From contig CAKSKU010000004.1 in NCBI GenBank assembly GCA_934465295.1, forward strand, positions 62,001 through 126,000: a DNA stretch of 64,000 nt. The letters are read 5' to 3'. The DNA comes from an uncultured Oscillospiraceae bacterium (GTDB lineage Bacteria > Bacillota > Clostridia > Oscillospirales > Ruminococcaceae). Below are positions 60,720 through 64,000 of the stretch, piece after piece. The notes below the pieces were generated by a model, which saw only the letters and a program-made list of their open reading frames with translations, was not told where the DNA came from and ran no database searches. The translations under genes were made by a program, and so were the position numbers. Each line of letters starts with the position of its first letter. Position 1 is the stretch's first letter.

Positions 60720-62108
60720 ATGAAAAGAACCGAGATAAAAAAGCTTTATGAAAATTCGCCCGCAAACGGCGCAGATGTCACCGTTTGCGGCTGGGTGAAG
60801 TCCGTCCGTGTGAGCAAGGGACTTGCGTTCCTGTCGATATCGGACGGCAGCTGTTTTAAGCAGCTGCAGATAGTTGCCGAGAGCGAAAAGGTGGACGATT
60901 TTGAAGCCGTTGCGCACCTCAACACGGGTGCGGCAATATCCGTCAGCGGAAAGGTCGTGCTTACGCCGAACGCAAAGCAGCCGCTTGAGATCAACGCCGA
61001 GAGCATCACCGTCGAGGGCGCATCTACCCCCGATTATCCTTTGCAGAAAAAGGCTCACAGCCTTGAATATCTCCGCACGATCTCGCATCTGAGAATGAGA
61101 ACGAACACGTTCCAAGCCGCTTTTAAGGTGCGTTCGGTCGCTTCACAGGCACTCCACAGATTTTTCTGCGAAAACGGCTTTGTCTATGCGCACACTCCGC
61201 TCATCACGGCGAACGACTGCGAGGGTGCAGGCGAGATGTTCCGTGTGACATCGTTCGACTTAAACGAAATTTCGAGAAACGAGGACGGCTCGGTCGATTA
61301 CACGCAGGATTTCTTCGGCAAGCCTGCATCTCTGACCGTTTCGGGACAGCTCGAGGGTGAATGTATGGCAATGGCTTTCGGCAAAATTTATACGTTCGGA
61401 CCGACATTCCGTGCAGAAAAGTCATACACTCAGCGACACGCCGCAGAATTCTGGATGATCGAACCCGAGATAGCTTTCGCCGACCTCGAGGACGATATGG
61501 AGCTTGCCGAGAGTATGCTCAAATACGTTCTCCGTGCGCTTCTTGACGAGTGTTCGGACGAACTCAGATTCTGCAACGATTTCTATGATAAAGGCTTGCT
61601 TGAACGCCTTAACGCAGTCGTGAACTCAGACTTTGCAAGGGTAAGCTATACAGAAGCTGTCGAAAAGCTTGAAAGCTGCGGCGAAAAGTTTGAATATCCC
61701 GTGTTCTGGGGCTGCGATCTCCAGACCGAGCATGAGCGTTATCTCACCGAAAAAATTTACGGCAAGCCTGTTTTCGTCACCGATTATCCAAAGGAGATAA
61801 AGGCTTTCTATATGCGCCTTAACGACGACGGAAAGACCGTTGCGGCGGTCGATCTGCTTGTCCCCGGAGTAGGTGAGCTTATCGGCGGAAGCCAGCGTGA
61901 GGAAAGACTTGACCTTCTGACCGAGCGAATGAACGAGCTGGGACTTGACACAAAGGCTTACGACTGGTATCTCGACCTGCGCAGATACGGCGGTGCAAAA
62001 CACGCAGGCTTCGGACTTGGCTTTGAGCGCCTTATAATGTACGCAACCGGTATCTCCAACATTCGTGACGTTATCCCGTTCCCGAGAACTACGGGTTCTA
62101 TCTATTAA
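60720..62108 (+). CDS. asnS: Asparaginyl-tRNA synthetase
   Basis: 462 residues: an OB-fold anticodon-binding domain (about 15-105; VTVCGWVKSVRVSKGLAFLS) and a class II catalytic core with motif 2 FGPTFRAEKSYTQRHAAEFW and motif 3 GFGLGFERLIMYATGISNIRD, typical of AsnRS. It charges tRNA-Asn. ATG 60720 lies 14 bases after the FkbM stop behind AAGGAAG. Absence of a T-box and position behind PH and FkbM genes mean it is read from the upstream promoter. Confidence 0.96.
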   Translation: MKRTEIKKLYENSPANGADVTVCGWVKSVRVSKGLAFLSISDGSCFKQLQIVAESEKVDDFEAVAHLNTGAAISVSGKVVLTPNAKQPLEINAESITVEGASTPDYPLQKKAHSLEYLRTISHLRMRTNTFQAAFKVRSVASQALHRFFCENGFVYAHTPLITANDCEGAGEMFRVTSFDLNEISRNEDGSVDYTQDFFGKPASLTVSGQLEGECMAMAFGKIYTFGPTFRAEKSYTQRHAAEFWMIEPEIAFADLEDDMELAESMLKYVLRALLDECSDELRFCNDFYDKGLLERLNAVVNSDFARVSYTEAVEKLESCGEKFEYPVFWGCDLQTEHERYLTEKIYGKPVFVTDYPKEIKAFYMRLNDDGKTVAAVDLLVPGVGELIGGSQREERLDLLTERMNELGLDTKAYDWYLDLRRYGGAKHAGFGLGFERLIMYATGISNIRDVIPFPRTTGSIY

Positions 62109-62112
62109 AAAT

Positions 62113-62160
62113 ACGGCAGCCGCAATTCCTCATCAGCATGGGGAAAGTTACGGCTGCCGT
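62113..62160 (+). terminator. Hairpin after asnS, weak terminator
   Basis: A perfect 10-bp stem ACGGCAGCCG / CGGCTGCCGT, but only TTCC follows in place of a T-tract. Confidence 0.45.
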
Positions 62161-62236
62161 TCCTGCATATATATAGGTTCAAGGCAAGCACTATATGAAT
62201 ATAATATTAACAATATGCAAAAGCTTTTGAAAAGAC

Positions 62237-62409
62237 TTGCATTTCGTATTAAAATGCTATATTATAATATATAGCGTGATTTTACAAATGTATTCGCAGG
62301 GAGTACAACTGTTTTTCAAGGGAGTAAATCATTATCAAAAAAACAGGTGTAATTTGTGTGATCCTACAAAGTTTGACAGAACTTATTTGAATGGGAAGGA
62401 AGATATATT
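62237..62409 (+). promoter_or_regulatory. Leader of the aminotransferase gene
   Basis: TTGCAT (62237-62242) and a TATATTATAAT block (62258-62268) form a probable promoter. The ~130-base leader can fold CTGTTTTT (62311-62318) against AAAAACAG (62339-62346). It matches no riboswitch family I know. GGGAAGGAAG precedes the ATG. Confidence 0.4.
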
Positions 62410-63690
62410 ATGCTGCTTAAAGAAATGAACAAGGCACAGCTCGAAGAATTCAAGGCTGAAAGCGAAAAGGCTTACGAAGCTTACAAAGCAAAGGGTCTTA
62501 AGCTCAATATGGCAAGAGGCAAGCCGGGCGCAGATCAGCTCGATATCACAATGGATATGCTCGATACACTCAACAGCAAGTCCGATATGAAGTGCGAGGA
62601 CGGCACGGATGCACGCAATTACGGCGTTCTCACGGGTATCCCCGAGGCAAAGAAGCTTTTCGCCGAAATGCTCGGAGTTGACCCCGAAATGATCATTGTC
62701 GGCGGCAACGCAAGCCTTTCACTTATGTATGATTCGATCGCAAGAGCAATGACACACGGCGTTCTCGGCAGTGAAAAGCCTTGGTGCAAGCTCGACAAGG
62801 TAAAGTTCCTCTGTCCTGCTCCGGGTTATGACCGCCATTTCGGTATCTGCGAGTGCTTCGGCATCGAAATGATAACCGTTCCTATGACACCGACAGGCCC
62901 CGATATGGATATGGTGGAGAAGCTCGTTTCCGAAGATGAGTCCATTAAGGGTATCTGGTGCGTTCCTATGTACTCCAACCCTGACGGCATCACTTATTCC
63001 GACGAGACCGTAAAGCGTTTCGCAAACCTCTCACCAAAGGCTAAGGATTTCCGTATTTTCTGGGATAACGCTTACTGCGTTCACCACCTTACAGATACAC
63101 CCGATACTCTCCTCAATATCTTTGACGAGTGCAAAAAGACGGGCAGGGAAGATATGGTGTTTGAATTCGCTTCAACATCGAAGATCAGCTTCCCGGGCGC
63201 AGGTGTTGCTGTAATGGCAGCTTCAAAGGCTAATATCGCACAGATCGAAAAGATCCTCGGTATGCAGTATATAAGCTACGATAAGATCAACCAGCTCCGC
63301 CACGTCCGCTACTTCAAGAACCTTGACGGCATCAAGGCTAAAATGGAACAGCACAAGAAGCTTATCGCTCCTAAGTTTGAACTCGTCCTCAATGCACTTG
63401 AAAAGGAACTCGGAGAACTCGGAGTTCTCACATGGCATAAGCCGAACGGCGGTTACTTTATCTCCGTCTATACATTGAACGGCTGCGCAAAGCGTGTTGT
63501 CGAGCTTTGTAAGGAAGCAGGCGTTGTCCTCACAGGCGCAGGCGCAACGTATCCATATAAGAAAGACCCCGATGATAAGAATATAAGAATAGCACCGACA
63601 TTCCCACCGCTCGCAGAGCTTGAACAGGCTATCGATATCTTCTGCCTCGCAGTAAAGATCGCAAGCGCAGAAAAGCTTCTTGCTGAATAA
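62410..63690 (+). CDS. PLP-dependent aminotransferase (class I fold, PF12897-like)
   Basis: 426 residues, fold type I. It opens with a helical segment, then LNMARGKPGADQLDITMDM and NYGVLTGIPEAKKLFAEML. The PLP Asp/Tyr region is IFWDNAYCVHHL and the Schiff-base Lys lies in FASTSKISFPGAGVAV (about 260). FISVYTLNG and RIAPTFPP complete the site. This subgroup is often annotated as aspartate or alanine-type aminotransferase; the substrate is not settled. The first ATG at 62410 is used, though MNKAQLEEF six codons on is possible. Confidence 0.9.
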   Translation: MLLKEMNKAQLEEFKAESEKAYEAYKAKGLKLNMARGKPGADQLDITMDMLDTLNSKSDMKCEDGTDARNYGVLTGIPEAKKLFAEMLGVDPEMIIVGGNASLSLMYDSIARAMTHGVLGSEKPWCKLDKVKFLCPAPGYDRHFGICECFGIEMITVPMTPTGPDMDMVEKLVSEDESIKGIWCVPMYSNPDGITYSDETVKRFANLSPKAKDFRIFWDNAYCVHHLTDTPDTLLNIFDECKKTGREDMVFEFASTSKISFPGAGVAVMAASKANIAQIEKILGMQYISYDKINQLRHVRYFKNLDGIKAKMEQHKKLIAPKFELVLNALEKELGELGVLTWHKPNGGYFISVYTLNGCAKRVVELCKEAGVVLTGAGATYPYKKDPDDKNIRIAPTFPPLAELEQAIDIFCLAVKIASAEKLLAE

Positions 63691-63707
63691 AAAGTAACAG
63701 AACACGA

Positions 63708-64000
63708 ACAAAAACTAAAGTTTACGTTAATTCTGCAAGAATTTCGCTTTGTTTAAAGGGTGGCAGGGGTCAAGGGGACAGCGTCCCATTGTCGCTCTCC
63801 GCAGAGAGCGAAACTCCTTAAACTAACAAATAAGGTGCTGTTGCAATAACGTAATGGTTAACAGCTAAAAAAGCGCAATTCACAAAACCAAATGGTAAAC
63901 AGAACTTGAAAAATTACTTTCGTAAACCATATTTGTGAATTGCGCATATTCTTTATGTACAGGAAAACTATCCTCGGCATATAAACGTGCGGAGTGAAAC
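63708..64000. repeat. Mirrored intergenic repeat, cut by the right edge (locus F)
   Basis: Begins 18 bases after the aminotransferase stop: outer arm (AAAGTTTACG, GGGTGGCAGGGGTCAAGGGG, CGCTCTCCGCAGAGAGCG hairpin), the palindrome at 63873-63945, and the start of an inner arm (ACTATCCTCGGC). The rest lies outside the window. Confidence 0.75.

Overview
The window reads as chromosome of an anaerobic, fibre-degrading Firmicute of the Ruminococcus type (Oscillospiraceae). This is inferred from AraA/AraB/AraD with GH127 and GH2 enzymes, Firmicute sigma-A promoters (TTGACA-17-TATAAT) and strong AGGAGG-type ribosome sites, SleL/YaaH-type LysM-GH18 and VanY-type wall enzymes, c-di-GMP-I and cobalamin riboswitches, PilT, and several chemoreceptors with no flagellar or che gene in view. 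There is one tRNA, no rRNA, no CRISPR array and no prophage.

Layout. 0-7 kb: a cut-off 4Fe-4S protein divergent from a Crp/Fnr regulator, a MATE pump and acetyltransferase, a small (p)ppGpp synthetase, and a two-component pair. 7.8-10.1 kb: a polar amino-acid ABC transporter whose binding protein has its two lobes in swapped order. 10.3-17.3 kb: serine hydrolase, FBP aldolase, small membrane proteins, an XRE-controlled three-gene operon, and a DHHW/AlgX-like protein. 17.2-20.8 kb: a scarred segment (Rpn remnant, chemoreceptor, pilT remnant, IS5-type transposase remnant, repeated IS-end motifs) lying between the DHHW gene and its expected MBOAT partner. 20.8-27.1 kb: MBOAT, a signal-peptidase-like protein lacking its catalytic residues, then a cobalamin riboswitch with a MITE inside its aptamer, followed by BtuF/BtuC/BtuD. 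27.5-31 kb: tex, and an HxlR regulator and a flavodoxin that are both broken by copies of the same MITE. 31.6-38.6 kb: VanY peptidase, two chemoreceptors, tRNA-Leu, HicAB, a lipoprotein, GNAT and a methyltransferase. 38.7-49.6 kb: a six-gene arabinoside operon (araA, esterase, araB, araD, GH2, GH127) divergent from an AraC regulator. 49.8-57 kb: a second-messenger block with a Thr-rich FecR protein behind a c-di-GMP-I riboswitch, a CHASE2 adenylate cyclase, and a diguanylate cyclase / CobU-like / PilT operon. 57.8-63.7 kb: LysM-GH18, PH-domain protein, FkbM methyltransferase, asnS and an aminotransferase.

Repeats are a main theme. (i) A 100-135 bp MITE with 3-bp TTA/TAA target duplications is present four times and has hit a riboswitch, a regulator and a flavodoxin. 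(ii) A large mirrored intergenic repeat is built around a ~76-bp palindrome with GGCGCAATTCACA arms; there are seven palindromes at five loci. (iii) A heptamer array (GGAATTC/GGAATGC) sits directly after the stop codons of five genes, always in the same sense as the gene.

How the genes work together: c-di-GMP made by the GAF-GGDEF protein probably acts on the FecR leader and may influence type IV pilus retraction by PilT, encoded two genes downstream. The chemoreceptors, with no flagellar genes nearby, could feed pilus motility. The ara operon would take arabinosides to xylulose-5-phosphate. No database search was possible; family names come from motif recognition.
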